Origin: Bacteroidia bacterium
GTDB lineage: Bacteria > Bacteroidota > Bacteroidia > B-17B0 > Aurantibacillaceae
Direction of reading: 5' to 3'
DNA length: 64,000 nt
Assembly: GCA_016787445.1 (NCBI GenBank)
Contig: JAEUTQ010000030.1
Location: 1 to 64,000, forward strand
Shown here one piece after another: positions 41,911 through 52,707 of this stretch. The notes beneath the pieces are model-generated. The model ran no database searches, had not been told where the DNA came from, and saw only the letters and a program-made list of their open reading frames with translations. Position numbers and translations under genes: made by a program. Numbering within the stretch: position 1 is the stretch's first letter; every line of letters starts with the position of its first letter.

Positions 41911-42960
41911 TTACATCCACTTCTTTCGCTTGAAGTAAATGATGAGCCCAATCATAACGGATAGCATCACGCCCCAAGTAATAGCGTAACCATATGGAGA
42001 TTTCAACTCCGGCATAAACTCAAAGTTCATTCCATAAACACCGGCAATAAAAGTTACAGGAATAAAAATAGAAGACATGATGGTTAACACCTTCATTACT
42101 TCATTCATCTTATTGGAATTAGTACTTAAGTAAATATCCATTATGCCCGACAATAAATCCCGGTAGGTTTCAACCGTATCAATTACGCGCGTTACGTGAT
42201 CTTGTAAGTCGCGTAAATAAATATCTGTACTCGGATTAATCAGTTTGGTTTCGGAGCGCACCATGTTACTAATCATATCGCGCATTGGCCAAACTTGTTT
42301 GCGAAGGAAAATCATTTCCCTTTTTAATTCATATAATTGTATGAGCGAACTTTTAGATGAATGGGCGATAATGTGTTCCTCAATTTTCTCAACTGTATCC
42401 CCTATTTTTTCAATCACATTGAAATAACAATCAATCACCGCATCCATTAAAGCATAAGCCAAATAATCAGCGCCACATTTCCGGATTCTTCCTCTGGCTT
42501 GTCTTAATCGGTTACGGATAATATCAAACGCATCACCGCCTTGTGGTTCCTGAAATGAAATAACCATGTTATCAAATAACACAATTGATAATTGTTCGGC
42601 ATGCACTTTGGTGTCATAACTTATCATTTTCATGATAGCTACCACATAATTATCGTAATCTTCAAACTTAGGGCGTTGATCCACGTGCACGATATCCTCT
42701 AATGTTAAAGGATGGATGTTATATAACTTTCCTATTTTCTCAATTACTTCCGTCTTATGAATGCCTTCCACATTAATCCACTTGACTAAGTGTGGCTTCA
42801 CATGCGAAATACATTCCGACAAATCATAAAATTCCTGTTCAATGAACTCGGTCTCGTTGTATTCAATTAAGGAAATTTTAATTCTCTCTGTCTTCGAGTC
42901 GCCGGTATATATGAGAGTTCCAGGAGGAACGCCGATATCGTGTGTTTTACTTTTTCTCAT
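41911..42960 (-). CDS. corA: CorA-family magnesium/cobalt transporter
   Basis: A 349-residue protein with a large cytoplasmic N-terminal part and two C-terminal membrane helices. The GMN motif is in VYGMNFEFMPELKSPYGYA between the helices, as required for selectivity. Its start overlaps the rsmI stop by 4 bp (ATGA), so it is coupled to rsmI. Substrate is probably Mg2+. Confidence 0.93.
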   Translation of the reverse strand: MRKSKTHDIGVPPGTLIYTGDSKTERIKISLIEYNETEFIEQEFYDLSECISHVKPHLVKWINVEGIHKTEVIEKIGKLYNIHPLTLEDIVHVDQRPKFEDYDNYVVAIMKMISYDTKVHAEQLSIVLFDNMVISFQEPQGGDAFDIIRNRLRQARGRIRKCGADYLAYALMDAVIDCYFNVIEKIGDTVEKIEEHIIAHSSKSSLIQLYELKREMIFLRKQVWPMRDMISNMVRSETKLINPSTDIYLRDLQDHVTRVIDTVETYRDLLSGIMDIYLSTNSNKMNEVMKVLTIMSSIFIPVTFIAGVYGMNFEFMPELKSPYGYAITWGVMLSVMIGLIIYFKRKKWM

Positions 42961-43634
42961 TCTCTTTTTCCTCCTAAAACAATTACAATTTCACCTTTTA
43001 CCTGTTTAGCATTAAAATGAGTGATTGCTTCATCTACCGTTCCTCTAAAATTTTCTTCATGTAATTTTGTGAGCTCCCTGGAAACAGCAACCAATCTATC
43101 TCCACCATAATGTTCTTTAAACTCTTCCAAAGCTTTCACCAATCGGAATGGTGACTCATAAAAAACCATGGTTCTGGTTTCTTCTTTTAATGAAAGTAAT
43201 TTTGTTTGCCTTCCTTTCTTTTGGGGAAGAAATCCTACAAATACAAATGAATCACATGGCAAACCGCTATTTACCAATGCAGGAACAAAGGCCGTTGCAC
43301 CGGGTAAGGTTTCGATTGAAATTCCTGCCTTTATACTTTCACGCACCAATAAAAATCCAGGATCAGAAATACCCGGAGTACCGGCATCGCTTATTAACGC
43401 AATGGTTTTTCCTGACTGAATAGTATCAATAATATACTGTACGGTTTGATGCTCGTTATGCTGATGATAGGATTTTAAGGGCTTATCGATTTGATAATGC
43501 TTTAATAGAAAAATACTTGTACGGGTATCTTCCGCTAAAATTAAATCGCATTCTTTTAATATACGAAGTGCTCTTAGCGTAATATCTTCCAGATTACCAA
43601 TGGGTGTAGGAACTATGTATAATTTACCTGACAT
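42957..43634 (-). CDS. rsmI: 16S rRNA 2'-O-ribose C1402 methyltransferase
   Basis: A 225-residue SAM-dependent enzyme of the tetrapyrrole methylase fold. It starts MSGKLYIVPTPIGNLEDITLRAL, with ALISDAGTPGISDPG and VFYESPFRL following. I chose ATG 43634 rather than the ORF start at 43658 because the family aligns from GKLYIVP. It modifies C1402 of 16S rRNA. CorA follows with a 4-bp overlap. Confidence 0.93.
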   Translation of the reverse strand: MSGKLYIVPTPIGNLEDITLRALRILKECDLILAEDTRTSIFLLKHYQIDKPLKSYHQHNEHQTVQYIIDTIQSGKTIALISDAGTPGISDPGFLLVRESIKAGISIETLPGATAFVPALVNSGLPCDSFVFVGFLPQKKGRQTKLLSLKEETRTMVFYESPFRLVKALEEFKEHYGGDRLVAVSRELTKLHEENFRGTVDEAITHFNAKQVKGEIVIVLGGKRE

Positions 43635-43701
43635 GCGATACATCACGAATTTAAACAAAAATGTGAATCAGGAGATAAAGTAAAATCAAACTTATTGAAC
43701 A

Positions 43702-44376
43702 TTACTTAGGACCAATCATAAAGTCCTTCAAGTAAAAAGGTTCGAAATAGACCACATCTTCGAATTTCTGCAGCTTAAATTTCTCATTGGATAACTTTGC
43801 CAATTGTTTTGATGAAGGTACAATACCTTCAAGAAACAAAACGTCGGATAAATTTTGTAAGAGATTTTTACATTTTGGCATGCCGTCACCAAAAAAAGCC
43901 AAGGGTTTATTCACGGCAAAATAATTCAGATTTTCCTCAGTTATTATTTGAGCAGAGGTCTCTTTAATGGTATTTAAATCATTATCATAAATGGCACAAT
44001 ATACTTCCATTCGACGCGCATCCAACATTGGACAAAAGAATGTATCACTCTTTAGTTTTTCTTTTGCTGCTAAAGCCATCGTGCTTAAAGTATTTACGGC
44101 AATCAATGGCTTTTGAAGAGAATATGCAAGTCCTTTCGCAGTAGAAACGCCGATTCTTAATCCGGTATAAGAACCCGGACCGCTTCCGACGGCAATAGCA
44201 TCCAGCCTGAATGGCATTACCTTCTCTTGAATTAATAAATCGTTAATGAATACATGCAGATTTTCAGCATGGGTATAACCGTTATCAATTTCTTTACAAG
44301 CAATAAGTTCGCCATTGTTTGCCAAAGAAACTGAACACATGGTAGTGGCCGTTTCAATATTTAAAATGATAGCCAA
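43702..44376 (-). CDS. tsaB: tRNA threonylcarbamoyladenosine biosynthesis protein TsaB
   Basis: A 224-residue ASKHA-fold protein starting IILNIETATTMCSVSLA with GSGPGSYTGLRIGVS, the TsaB signature. It is a partner of TsaD in making t6A37 on tRNAs reading ANN codons. It is directly adjacent to the adaptor gene upstream (0 bp between stop and start), so the two are co-transcribed. Confidence 0.94.
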   Translation of the reverse strand: MAIILNIETATTMCSVSLANNGELIACKEIDNGYTHAENLHVFINDLLIQEKVMPFRLDAIAVGSGPGSYTGLRIGVSTAKGLAYSLQKPLIAVNTLSTMALAAKEKLKSDTFFCPMLDARRMEVYCAIYDNDLNTIKETSAQIITEENLNYFAVNKPLAFFGDGMPKCKNLLQNLSDVLFLEGIVPSSKQLAKLSNEKFKLQKFEDVVYFEPFYLKDFMIGPK

Positions 44377-45738
44377 TTATTTTTTCTCGGTTGTGCTAAA
44401 AAGCTTATCCTTATCCACCACTTTCACTTTTGTACCTTTACGAAGTGTACGCGCAACAGCACCGTAAGGACCTGTAATAACTTCCTGACCGTCGGAAACA
44501 CCACTCACAATTTCAATGTAATCATTATCCTGAATACCGGTTTTTACTGTGAGCATATCCGCTTTTCCATCCTTAATGACAAAAACATATTCCTTCAGTT
44601 CATCGGTAGTTTTTTCCTTCTCTTTAGCCTTCTCACTTTCTTCGTTAGTTACTTTTGTATCGTAATCATCTTCATCATCCATCTTCTTCACCTTGGTTGA
44701 ATCGGCATTACGTGTGGTTACCGCCATGATTGGAATAGAAATCACATTGGTTACACGCTTCGTTTGAATATCCACACTGGCACTCATACCCGGACGAAAA
44801 GGAGCAGGATTTGTTTCAGAAACAAGATTCATATACGACTCGCGCAAAATTCTGATTTTTACAACGAAGTTTGTTACCTGATCGGCGGTGATGCCAGTTG
44901 TATTAGCAGAGTTGGCGATTTCAGTTACAATTCCCTTAAATTTTTTATCCATATAAGCATCCACCTCAATTAATGCGGTATCATTTTTATGTACACGGAT
45001 AATATCATTTTCATTCACCTCCACACTCACTTCCATCTCATTCAAATTTGCCAGGCGTAAAATCTCAGTGCCCTGTAATCCTGTAACACCAACGACACGC
45101 TCACCTTTCTCCACATTTAATTTTGATACTGTTCCATCAACAGGCGCGTAGATATATGTTTTATCCAGATTAGTGCTCGCCTCCTTTAAAGAAGCTTCCA
45201 TTCCTTTTACATTAAATTCAGACGCTTTAATGTTTTCCTGCAAACCTTCAACATTTGCTTTGGCGGCTTCATATTGTGCTTTAGACGCATCAAACTCCTG
45301 TTGCGAAATAGCGTTTTGGTCAAATAATTTCTTATTGCGCGCGTGTGTTGCCTCTGCATTCGCGAGATTTGCTTTTGCTTGTTCCAACTGCGCTACATTT
45401 GTTTTTAAATTCGCCTTGGTACTATTAACCGAGGCTTCCACACGTTCAATGGTGCTTTCGTAAATATCCGGTTTGATACGGCAGAGAAGTTGTCCTTTTT
45501 TTACCTGATCGCCTTCCTTCACTAGCATATCAACAATCTCACCACTCACATCGGAGGTGATTTTTAATTCTGTTTCCGGCTGAATTTTGCCGTTGGCTGA
45601 TACAATTTCTACAATATTTCGTTTAATAGCCTTTTCGGTAATGACCTCTGTAGGTTTACTACCCTGTAATGCTTTTACGATAATAACCGTTAAAATAAGG
45701 GCAATCCCAATTCCTATTATCCAATATACTTTTTTCAT
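44377..45738 (-). CDS. HlyD/MacA-type periplasmic efflux adaptor
   Basis: 453 residues. It has an N-terminal membrane anchor (VYWIIGIGIALILTVIIVKAL), lipoyl-like halves around a long alpha-hairpin (about 90-190, Ala/Gln/Lys-rich), and beta-barrel and membrane-proximal domains. An inserted acidic, Lys-rich stretch (about 350-385, MDDEDDYDTK...) is unusual. It probably works with a MacB-like ABC or RND pump, but no pump gene is in this window. It precedes tsaB. Confidence 0.85.
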   Translation of the reverse strand: MKKVYWIIGIGIALILTVIIVKALQGSKPTEVITEKAIKRNIVEIVSANGKIQPETELKITSDVSGEIVDMLVKEGDQVKKGQLLCRIKPDIYESTIERVEASVNSTKANLKTNVAQLEQAKANLANAEATHARNKKLFDQNAISQQEFDASKAQYEAAKANVEGLQENIKASEFNVKGMEASLKEASTNLDKTYIYAPVDGTVSKLNVEKGERVVGVTGLQGTEILRLANLNEMEVSVEVNENDIIRVHKNDTALIEVDAYMDKKFKGIVTEIANSANTTGITADQVTNFVVKIRILRESYMNLVSETNPAPFRPGMSASVDIQTKRVTNVISIPIMAVTTRNADSTKVKKMDDEDDYDTKVTNEESEKAKEKEKTTDELKEYVFVIKDGKADMLTVKTGIQDNDYIEIVSGVSDGQEVITGPYGAVARTLRKGTKVKVVDKDKLFSTTEKK

Positions 45739-45831
45739 ATGCGTTATTTAGTGCTTTACAAATGTATAAACTTAACAGAAATGAGCGCTTCCATTCTTCA
45801 TTAATAACAACCGAATGTCATTAAATAAGGC

Positions 45832-47388
45832 TTAATCGTTTATTATACGGGATTTATTGAGCGCCTTTTCGCGCATAACTTCCTGAATGCTTCGATTCTC
45901 AATTTTACAGGTTAACCAGGAGATGATATCAAGATATAGGAAGGCTCGCTTTTCGTATGGATCCTGTTGAAGTTTAATTAGGCTACCTCTCAGTTTTACG
46001 AACTCCTTTTTTACGCTGATCGCATCCATCACCGGCACTTTACGTAAGAAGTTGATGATTTGTTGTTGCACCTGATTAAGTTCTTCTAACTTGTATAAGA
46101 AACGGTAAACCGATTTTACCTGGTACTCTACCATCTCTGTATCCCCCATTTCGTAATGAGCTATTAACTTTAAAATGCGGGAAAAACTATGAATGTCACC
46201 GCGAATATGCGCAGGATGATTAATCACTTTGTTCAGATACTTTATTGCATTTGTGTTATCACCACTGCCAAAATACAAACAGCCAATCTTATAATAGAAG
46301 TTTAAAATACGGTTATCGTCAATCTTTTTGTGGAATCGTTCAATACCCGATTCAATTTCATTCACCAAATACAATCCACCCGAAAAATTACCATTCATAA
46401 AATGATAATTGATTTTATTGATATACAGATATTGAAATAACAAAACCGAGTTGTTTTCATTATTCAAAATAAACTCCTCACTACCCAATTTCTCGAGCTT
46501 ATTTAGCACTTCGTTGAATTTTGTTTTATGATTTACAAAAAACAAGGCGGCCATTAAATTATGTAATCCTTTTAAATACAAATCGGCATAAACCGGTGTT
46601 AAACGCTCGTTCTCGGTAAATAAATCTACCCATTTAGTAGCGTACTTATAACAAGTTAAAAAATCCTGAATGATGTAATTATACCACACATAAGACTGAT
46701 AGAGATATAGTTTCTCGAAGAAACTTAATTCGTCAATATTATACGCCGGTAAATTAGATTTGAAAAATTCGCTTACGAATAAGAAATCTTTTTCGTTACG
46801 AACATGACTTGTTTTCAAATACAAACCATACAAACGCAAACCTAAATTTGAAAATACATTGGTGCCTGAAATTTTCTTATTCAGAGCATTGGCGCTCTTA
46901 GTAATTTCTTCGGCAGTAGTATCAATACTTCGTGTGATATACTGACTTTCGATGTGTTTTTCAAAGTCATAAATCTCAAGCAAAATTGCGTTTTTTTCAT
47001 ATTCAAAGGCTGACACTTTTGCTTTATCGAGCATTTTTAAACTTTGGGTGTACAAGCCTTTATTATAAAGCAATTTTGCGTAATCAATTTGTTCACGCAA
47101 ATAAATATCCAAATCCTGATTGGAAGCATTCATTCGCAAACTTTGTAAAATCTGCTTATACAAATGCGCCTTTAAGTTGGATAATTGCGCTTTCGTGATA
47201 TCACTTGTTTTCTGGAAAATTTTTTCTTCGCTATACTCATTTTGCTTATCAAGAACATCGAACAACACCATGAACTTACTATCCTCATTGCTCTGCAAAC
47301 GATTTACAAACAGCTTAAAATTTCGCTTCTCACTCTTGCTAAGCGATTTTATTAATAAATATAACGGATCGTTACTGCTGTTTGGCAT
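45832..47388 (-). CDS. Conserved helical hypothetical protein (TPR-like)
   Basis: 518 residues from ATG 47388; a longer frame to 47472 enters fabH and was rejected. It begins PLYLLIKSLSKSEKRNFKLFV and is almost entirely helical, with repeated Tyr/Leu-rich helices that look like TPR-type repeats. No enzyme motif, signal peptide or membrane segment is evident. It is 8 bp behind fabH. It resembles a broadly conserved Bacteroidota hypothetical; no function is claimed. Confidence 0.7.
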   Translation of the reverse strand: MPNSSNDPLYLLIKSLSKSEKRNFKLFVNRLQSNEDSKFMVLFDVLDKQNEYSEEKIFQKTSDITKAQLSNLKAHLYKQILQSLRMNASNQDLDIYLREQIDYAKLLYNKGLYTQSLKMLDKAKVSAFEYEKNAILLEIYDFEKHIESQYITRSIDTTAEEITKSANALNKKISGTNVFSNLGLRLYGLYLKTSHVRNEKDFLFVSEFFKSNLPAYNIDELSFFEKLYLYQSYVWYNYIIQDFLTCYKYATKWVDLFTENERLTPVYADLYLKGLHNLMAALFFVNHKTKFNEVLNKLEKLGSEEFILNNENNSVLLFQYLYINKINYHFMNGNFSGGLYLVNEIESGIERFHKKIDDNRILNFYYKIGCLYFGSGDNTNAIKYLNKVINHPAHIRGDIHSFSRILKLIAHYEMGDTEMVEYQVKSVYRFLYKLEELNQVQQQIINFLRKVPVMDAISVKKEFVKLRGSLIKLQQDPYEKRAFLYLDIISWLTCKIENRSIQEVMREKALNKSRIIND

Positions 47389-47396
47389 AGCTAAAT

Positions 47397-48401
47397 TTAC
47401 ACATTTTCTTCCAATCCTGAATTCCAGGTTACGAGAGTAGAACCATAGGTGTAGCCGGCTCCAAAAGCACATAAGATTAACTTATCGCCATTTTTAAATT
47501 TAGAGCTCCATTCATCCAAACAAATCGGGATACTTGCGCAGGTTGTGTTTCCATACTTATGAATGTTAAGGGCTACTTTTTCCATCTTCATTTCTAGATA
47601 ATCTGCTGTTGCTGTAATAATTCGTTTGTTAGCTTGATGAGGAATCAAATAATCAATTTCAGATTTTTGAATCTGGTGTTTTTCCAATAAATTTTTACAA
47701 CACCCCACCATATTTTCTACTGCCATTTTAAATACAGCTGGACCATTCATAGAGATTGAATGTTCTTTATTTAACACTGTATCTGCCGTGGCCGGGAATA
47801 AACTTCCGCCGGCCTTTTGATACAGATTTTGATAACCCGAACCGTCGGTTTCCAATAACGACTCGCCTATTCCAAATCCATTATTTGTAGGTTTAAGCAC
47901 TACTGCTCCTGCGCCATCTCCAAACAAAACACAGGTATTTCTGTTGGTATAATCCATGATGCTCGACATTTTATCCGAACCAATTACCAAAACAGATTTA
48001 TATGCATTCGACTCTATTAATCTGGCTCCAATATTCAGAGCATACAAAAATCCCGAGCATGCTGCGGAGACATCAAAACAAAAGGCCCGTTTTATGCCTA
48101 GCATTTCCGAAACAATAGAAGCTGTTGAAGGAAAAGGATGCTCAGGTGTAGCTGTTGCCACAATTATCACTTCAATATCATCTTTGCTGATTCCTCCCTT
48201 TTGTAATGCTTTCTTTGCTGCTTCCGCAGCCATATAAGCCGTGGCCTTATCTTTATCCTTAAGTATTCTTCTCTCTTTCACGCCACATCTTTCCTGAATC
48301 CATTCATCACTTGTATCCACCATCTCACAGATCATTTCATTCGATAAAATGGACTCAGGTAAATAACTTCCTGTTGATGTTATATAGGCTTTTCTTTTCA
48401 T
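47397..48401 (-). CDS. fabH: 3-oxoacyl-ACP synthase III (FabH)
   Basis: A 334-residue enzyme initiating fatty acid synthesis from acyl-CoA and malonyl-ACP. Motifs: STGSYLPE start, catalytic Cys in SAACSGFLYAL, His in YLIPHQANKRI and Asn in IHKYGNTTCASI. Length is normal. Coupled with the helical hypothetical downstream. In Bacteroidota FabH often makes branched-chain primers; substrate preference cannot be read here. Confidence 0.94.
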   Translation of the reverse strand: MKRKAYITSTGSYLPESILSNEMICEMVDTSDEWIQERCGVKERRILKDKDKATAYMAAEAAKKALQKGGISKDDIEVIIVATATPEHPFPSTASIVSEMLGIKRAFCFDVSAACSGFLYALNIGARLIESNAYKSVLVIGSDKMSSIMDYTNRNTCVLFGDGAGAVVLKPTNNGFGIGESLLETDGSGYQNLYQKAGGSLFPATADTVLNKEHSISMNGPAVFKMAVENMVGCCKNLLEKHQIQKSEIDYLIPHQANKRIITATADYLEMKMEKVALNIHKYGNTTCASIPICLDEWSSKFKNGDKLILCAFGAGYTYGSTLVTWNSGLEENV

Positions 48402-48563
48402 TTGAGCGCAAAACTATAGCGCTGATTTAACCATTCAAAAACGATTTTAACTTTTATTACAACAACCAAAGAATGAAATTTCAAACTAAACAACTGATAG
48501 CTTGTTGATTAATAAAGCTTATTTTATTACAGCCAGTTTGTTTTTGAGTACTAACTTTACCAT

Positions 48564-50585
48564 ATGCATAGCAACGCCCTTATAAACGAAAGCAGTCCTT
48601 ATCTTTTGCAACACGCGCACAATCCTGTTAACTGGGTACCGTGGAGTGAAAAAGCCTTTGAAACAGCCCGTAAAGAAAACAAGCTGGTGCTTGTGAGTAT
48701 TGGTTACAGTGCTTGTCACTGGTGTCATGTAATGGAGCACGAAAGCTTTGAAAACACGGAAGTGGCCGCTATCATGAATCAATACTTTGTAAACATTAAG
48801 GTAGACCGCGAAGAAAGACCCGATGTGGATATGCTATACATGAGTGCTGTACAATTGATGACAGGACATGGCGGATGGCCATTAAATTGTTTTGTACTTC
48901 CGGATGGCCGACCTATTTACGGAGGAACCTATTTTCAGAAGGAACGTTGGATAAATATTCTGAACAACCTTCACAATTTATATACAAACGATTATGAAAA
49001 GGTTTTACAATATGCAACGGATTTAACCAATGGAATCAAGCAAGCTGAATTAATTTACTCCAAAAAAAATGAGGGAAGTTCATTCAGTTGGAACACGCTT
49101 GAAAAATGCATTTCAAATTGGAAAACGCGCTTTGATAATGATTTGGGCGGACCTAACCGTGCGCCTAAATTTCCAATGCCAAACAACTACAGCTTCTTAT
49201 TAAAATACGCATATACTAAAGGTGATGCGGAAGTGTTGAAGCATGTTGATTTAACCTTGAAAACAATGGCATTAGGTGGCATCTATGATCAATTAGGCGG
49301 GGGATTTGCACGCTATAGTGTAGATATGCAATGGAAGGTGCCTCATTTTGAAAAAATGTTGTACGACAACGCGCAACTCATTACACTTTATTGTGAAGCG
49401 TATCGCTACACTAATAACAGTTTGTATAAGCAAACCGCGCAGCATACCATTGAGTTTGTGTTAAGAGAATGGTTGACGAAAGAGAATGGTTTTTATTCGG
49501 CTTTGGATGCTGATAGCGAAGGTGAAGAGGGAAAATATTACGTTTGGCAAACAGAAGAACTTAGCCGGTTATTAAACGATAACTACGATTTATTCTGCGA
49601 TTACTACTGCGTTAACGACATTGGATATTGGGAGCACGACAATTATATTTTGATGCGCAATCACGAAACTGCTTCTATACTGCAGAAATACAATCTGAAT
49701 GAAAAGACTTTGAATGAAAAAATTCAAAACTGCAATGCTGTGCTTTTAGCAGCGAGAGAAAAACGCGTAAAACCCGGACTCGATAATAAAATCTTAACAG
49801 CGTGGAACGGACTTATGTGCCGTGCGCTCTGTGAAGCCTATCTGACTTTTGGAGAAAACAAGTACAAAGACATTGCCGTATCCAATGCTTCATTCATAAA
49901 AAGTAATTTAATGCAAGCAGATGGTTCATTAAAACGCTCTTTCAGCAATGGAGCTGCAAAAATCTCAGGTTTTTTAGATGATTATGCATTTGTTATTGAT
50001 GCCTTCATTCATGTTTACTATATCAGTCAGGATGAATTATGGTTAGATTTAGCTGAGAAATTAAGCAATTATAGCCTGGAACATTTCTACGATATGGATA
50101 GGAATTTGTTTTATTACACTGCCGGTACATCCGAACAGTTAGCCGTTAGAACTAGTGAAGTAAGTGATAATGTGATACCGTCTTCCAATTCGCAAATGGC
50201 CATTAATCTTTTTAAGCTTTACAAAATAAAAGGCGGCGAAAACCATCTCAAAATTGTGTCTGAAATGCTTAAGAACTTAACGGAAGAAATAGCACATTAC
50301 GGAGCCGGATACAGTAATTGGGCTTCACTTTATATGGATTTGTTAAATGATCCGGCAGAAGTGTGCATTGTTGGTAAAGATGTTGAAGAAAAATTATTGG
50401 GCCTGTACAAACATTACCTTCCAAATGCCATTTTTGTTGTTACGGCATCTCCCTCGGAGTTGGACATACTGAAAGGCCGCTATGTAAACGACAAAACATT
50501 GATTTACGTATGCAAAAATAAAAGCTGTCAGATGCCAACCTCCGTTATAAAAGAGGCTGTTGAACTGATTGAAAAACATAATTAG
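48564..50585 (+). CDS. DUF255/thioredoxin-domain protein (YyaL / SPATA20-like)
   Basis: 673 residues. The N-terminal thioredoxin-like domain has [13 protein letters not shown] with a CXXC pair, then [13 protein letters not shown] and [14 protein letters not shown] long (alpha/alpha)6-barrel-like domain follows ([18 protein letters not shown]). The family is widespread and its function is unclear (cellobiose-epimerase-like fold). It has a divergent promoter from fabH and overlaps the next gene by 17 bp. Confidence 0.92.
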   Translation: MHSNALINESSPYLLQHAHNPVNWVPWSEKAFETARKENKLVLVSIGYSACHWCHVMEHESFENTEVAAIMNQYFVNIKVDREERPDVDMLYMSAVQLMTGHGGWPLNCFVLPDGRPIYGGTYFQKERWINILNNLHNLYTNDYEKVLQYATDLTNGIKQAELIYSKKNEGSSFSWNTLEKCISNWKTRFDNDLGGPNRAPKFPMPNNYSFLLKYAYTKGDAEVLKHVDLTLKTMALGGIYDQLGGGFARYSVDMQWKVPHFEKMLYDNAQLITLYCEAYRYTNNSLYKQTAQHTIEFVLREWLTKENGFYSALDADSEGEEGKYYVWQTEELSRLLNDNYDLFCDYYCVNDIGYWEHDNYILMRNHETASILQKYNLNEKTLNEKIQNCNAVLLAAREKRVKPGLDNKILTAWNGLMCRALCEAYLTFGENKYKDIAVSNASFIKSNLMQADGSLKRSFSNGAAKISGFLDDYAFVIDAFIHVYYISQDELWLDLAEKLSNYSLEHFYDMDRNLFYYTAGTSEQLAVRTSEVSDNVIPSSNSQMAINLFKLYKIKGGENHLKIVSEMLKNLTEEIAHYGAGYSNWASLYMDLLNDPAEVCIVGKDVEEKLLGLYKHYLPNAIFVVTASPSELDILKGRYVNDKTLIYVCKNKSCQMPTSVIKEAVELIEKHN

Positions 50586-51546
50586 TATACTATTATTACT
50601 CTTGACTTTTAATTTAAGAAGTCAATCACTTCTAATTCCCACCCATTCCTCGGCGTTTGCGCCAATTTTAGAATTCAACAACCCTTTTATCAAGTCACAT
50701 AAAATAAAAACGATTGTTTTTGACATTATTGACAAAAGAGATTTTATGGTAGCAGAGGATAAAAACCTCATCAATTATTATGAGTTTAACCAAGAAGGTC
50801 AGTTAACCCGTTTTTATTACACCAATATTATTAAAACCATCGAAAAGGAAATACACGTACCGCCTGTTTACCGAAAGAAAAGAATCGTTGCCAAAGGATA
50901 CACCTATACAAAAAACGAATATGTGTATGATACCATTTCAACAGTCTACAGATACGATAAAAACAATCTCATCATGAAGCGTTTTAACGATGGAACTTAT
51001 TATGAAACCCGTTATTACAGTTATGATTCGAAAGGTCGCTTAACTAAAGAAAAGCGATTCAAAGAAACCAACAACAGCCAAACGCCCAACAATTTTGTTT
51101 TAGGCAATCAAACTTTGATTAGTGCGGATAGTTTTCAGTATGTTGACATAACACCGCTACAATACAAACAAATTTGTTTAAACAGCGAAAATCGTCCTTA
51201 TAAAGAAATCATCATCAATAAAGATTCAACCGGTAAAATAATTTCATCGAATGAACATTATACAGTTGCCTGGATCATGCAGAGTTCGGAGTTTAAATAT
51301 GAAAATGGCATTCTGACTTCCGCTGAGTTTAAGGGCAATGCCAATGGCGATGTGGTATTGAAATCTACTTACGAATGCGACTCGACCAATTGCATTTATA
51401 CTGAGAAACAGTTTAAAAATGATTTAATGCTAAAGGAAATAAGTTACATTACCGAGAGAGAAAATAAAATGCTGAACTCCTTCATTGCACGTGATCCGAT
51501 TAATAAGACAATGCGCATTGTAAAATTGCATTACACTTATTATTGA
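50569..51546 (+). CDS. Exported hypothetical protein
   Basis: 325 residues with an N-terminal signal peptide ([19 protein letters not shown]). The mature part is rich in Tyr, Lys and Asn, with repeated short beta-strand motifs such as [16 protein letters not shown], similar to RHS/YD-like strand repeats seen in outer-surface proteins. The start at 50569 overlaps the DUF255 gene. No known family is recognised. Confidence 0.65.
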   Translation: MKNIISILLLLLTFNLRSQSLLIPTHSSAFAPILEFNNPFIKSHKIKTIVFDIIDKRDFMVAEDKNLINYYEFNQEGQLTRFYYTNIIKTIEKEIHVPPVYRKKRIVAKGYTYTKNEYVYDTISTVYRYDKNNLIMKRFNDGTYYETRYYSYDSKGRLTKEKRFKETNNSQTPNNFVLGNQTLISADSFQYVDITPLQYKQICLNSENRPYKEIIINKDSTGKIISSNEHYTVAWIMQSSEFKYENGILTSAEFKGNANGDVVLKSTYECDSTNCIYTEKQFKNDLMLKEISYITERENKMLNSFIARDPINKTMRIVKLHYTYY

Positions 51547-52704
51547 TTATTCATCTCTGAAAAATGCGAGCTTACGCATATCAATAATCTGAATGTTCCG
51601 ATAATAAAAATTTAAAACATCCGAATAAGTATAACCTAATCTGGTCATTCGCATAGCACCTTCCTGCGACATACCTAAGCTATGACCGTAACCTTTTCCT
51701 TTAAACACAACTGTATCACCGGTATTATAAATACTGAAATAAGTTGATTTTAATTGAAGATCCTGACGGACATTTTTTAATGGCACTTTAATATTGCTTG
51801 CTTCTAAGAATACCTTACGGGAATCTTGTTTGAAATTTAGCGCCATTTCCTTCGCGTAAGGCTCATCCACCGGATAATTGTGTTTTATCTTCAAATAACT
51901 TAACCAATCATCAACAGGCATTTTACGTTCCCATTTATAATTTGGCATGCGTGTACTAAAAGTATCATTTACACTGCGCAAATAAGAAGTACGCGCACCC
52001 CACACATCTTCCGAATTTGCAGTTTGCCCGCCACTGTTACTATGAAAAGCAGCTACAATTAAATTCAGATTTTCGTCAACAACCACTTTACCTTTCGTGT
52101 CATTTACCGAATTAAAAATATCGGCAAAACGAGGCTTACCATAATAAGCCTGACAATGCACCTGATCACACAATGAAAATCCCTCCGTAACATGTTTGCT
52201 TAAATGCGCTAAGGCAAATGTTCGCGCTAAAATTGCCTGAACTTTATAATATTCCGGAAGTGAGCGGGTACCTGATTCTGCTTCTACAACACCGGCAATG
52301 TAATTATCCAGTTTAACTTCGTTCAGCATTTTAAGCAATCCGTTTTCAATAGTAATGATATAATTATCTTGGTAGATGCGGGGCTTTCTATCAGGACTAA
52401 TAAGTTTAACTTTCATTTCACCATTTCCATTTAAATCCGTGAAATGAACTGATTTAAATCTGCCGTAAACTGTTTCAAAAGATTTTACCTCAACGCTATC
52501 ATTAACCACAGAAAGTTTAATGATTAATTCGCCTTCGTTTTTAAGAATCGGCTTTTCATCGCCGGTTAATTGATAAGTGCTTTTATCAATGGTGAATGTA
52601 ACCGCATTAATTTTCAAATGGGCAAACGTTCGGATGTAGACAACATCCTCACTAAAAGCGAAAAAAGAAATAAAAGCGAAAATGTATGTAATAATTTTTT
52701 TCAT
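51547..52704 (-). CDS. SpoIID/LytB-domain protein (lytic transglycosylase-like)
   Basis: 385 residues with a signal peptide (MKKIITYIFAFISFFAFS). The SpoIID domain has VVEAESGTRSLPEYYKVQAILARTFAL, HSNSGGQTANSEDVWG and GYGHSLGMSQEGAMRM, matching the SpoIID/LytB family. Homologues cleave or remodel peptidoglycan. It is 3 bp after lpxB in a surE-hypothetical-lpxB-spoIID operon. Confidence 0.9.
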   Translation of the reverse strand: MKKIITYIFAFISFFAFSEDVVYIRTFAHLKINAVTFTIDKSTYQLTGDEKPILKNEGELIIKLSVVNDSVEVKSFETVYGRFKSVHFTDLNGNGEMKVKLISPDRKPRIYQDNYIITIENGLLKMLNEVKLDNYIAGVVEAESGTRSLPEYYKVQAILARTFALAHLSKHVTEGFSLCDQVHCQAYYGKPRFADIFNSVNDTKGKVVVDENLNLIVAAFHSNSGGQTANSEDVWGARTSYLRSVNDTFSTRMPNYKWERKMPVDDWLSYLKIKHNYPVDEPYAKEMALNFKQDSRKVFLEASNIKVPLKNVRQDLQLKSTYFSIYNTGDTVVFKGKGYGHSLGMSQEGAMRMTRLGYTYSDVLNFYYRNIQIIDMRKLAFFRDE

Positions 52705-52707
52705 GGT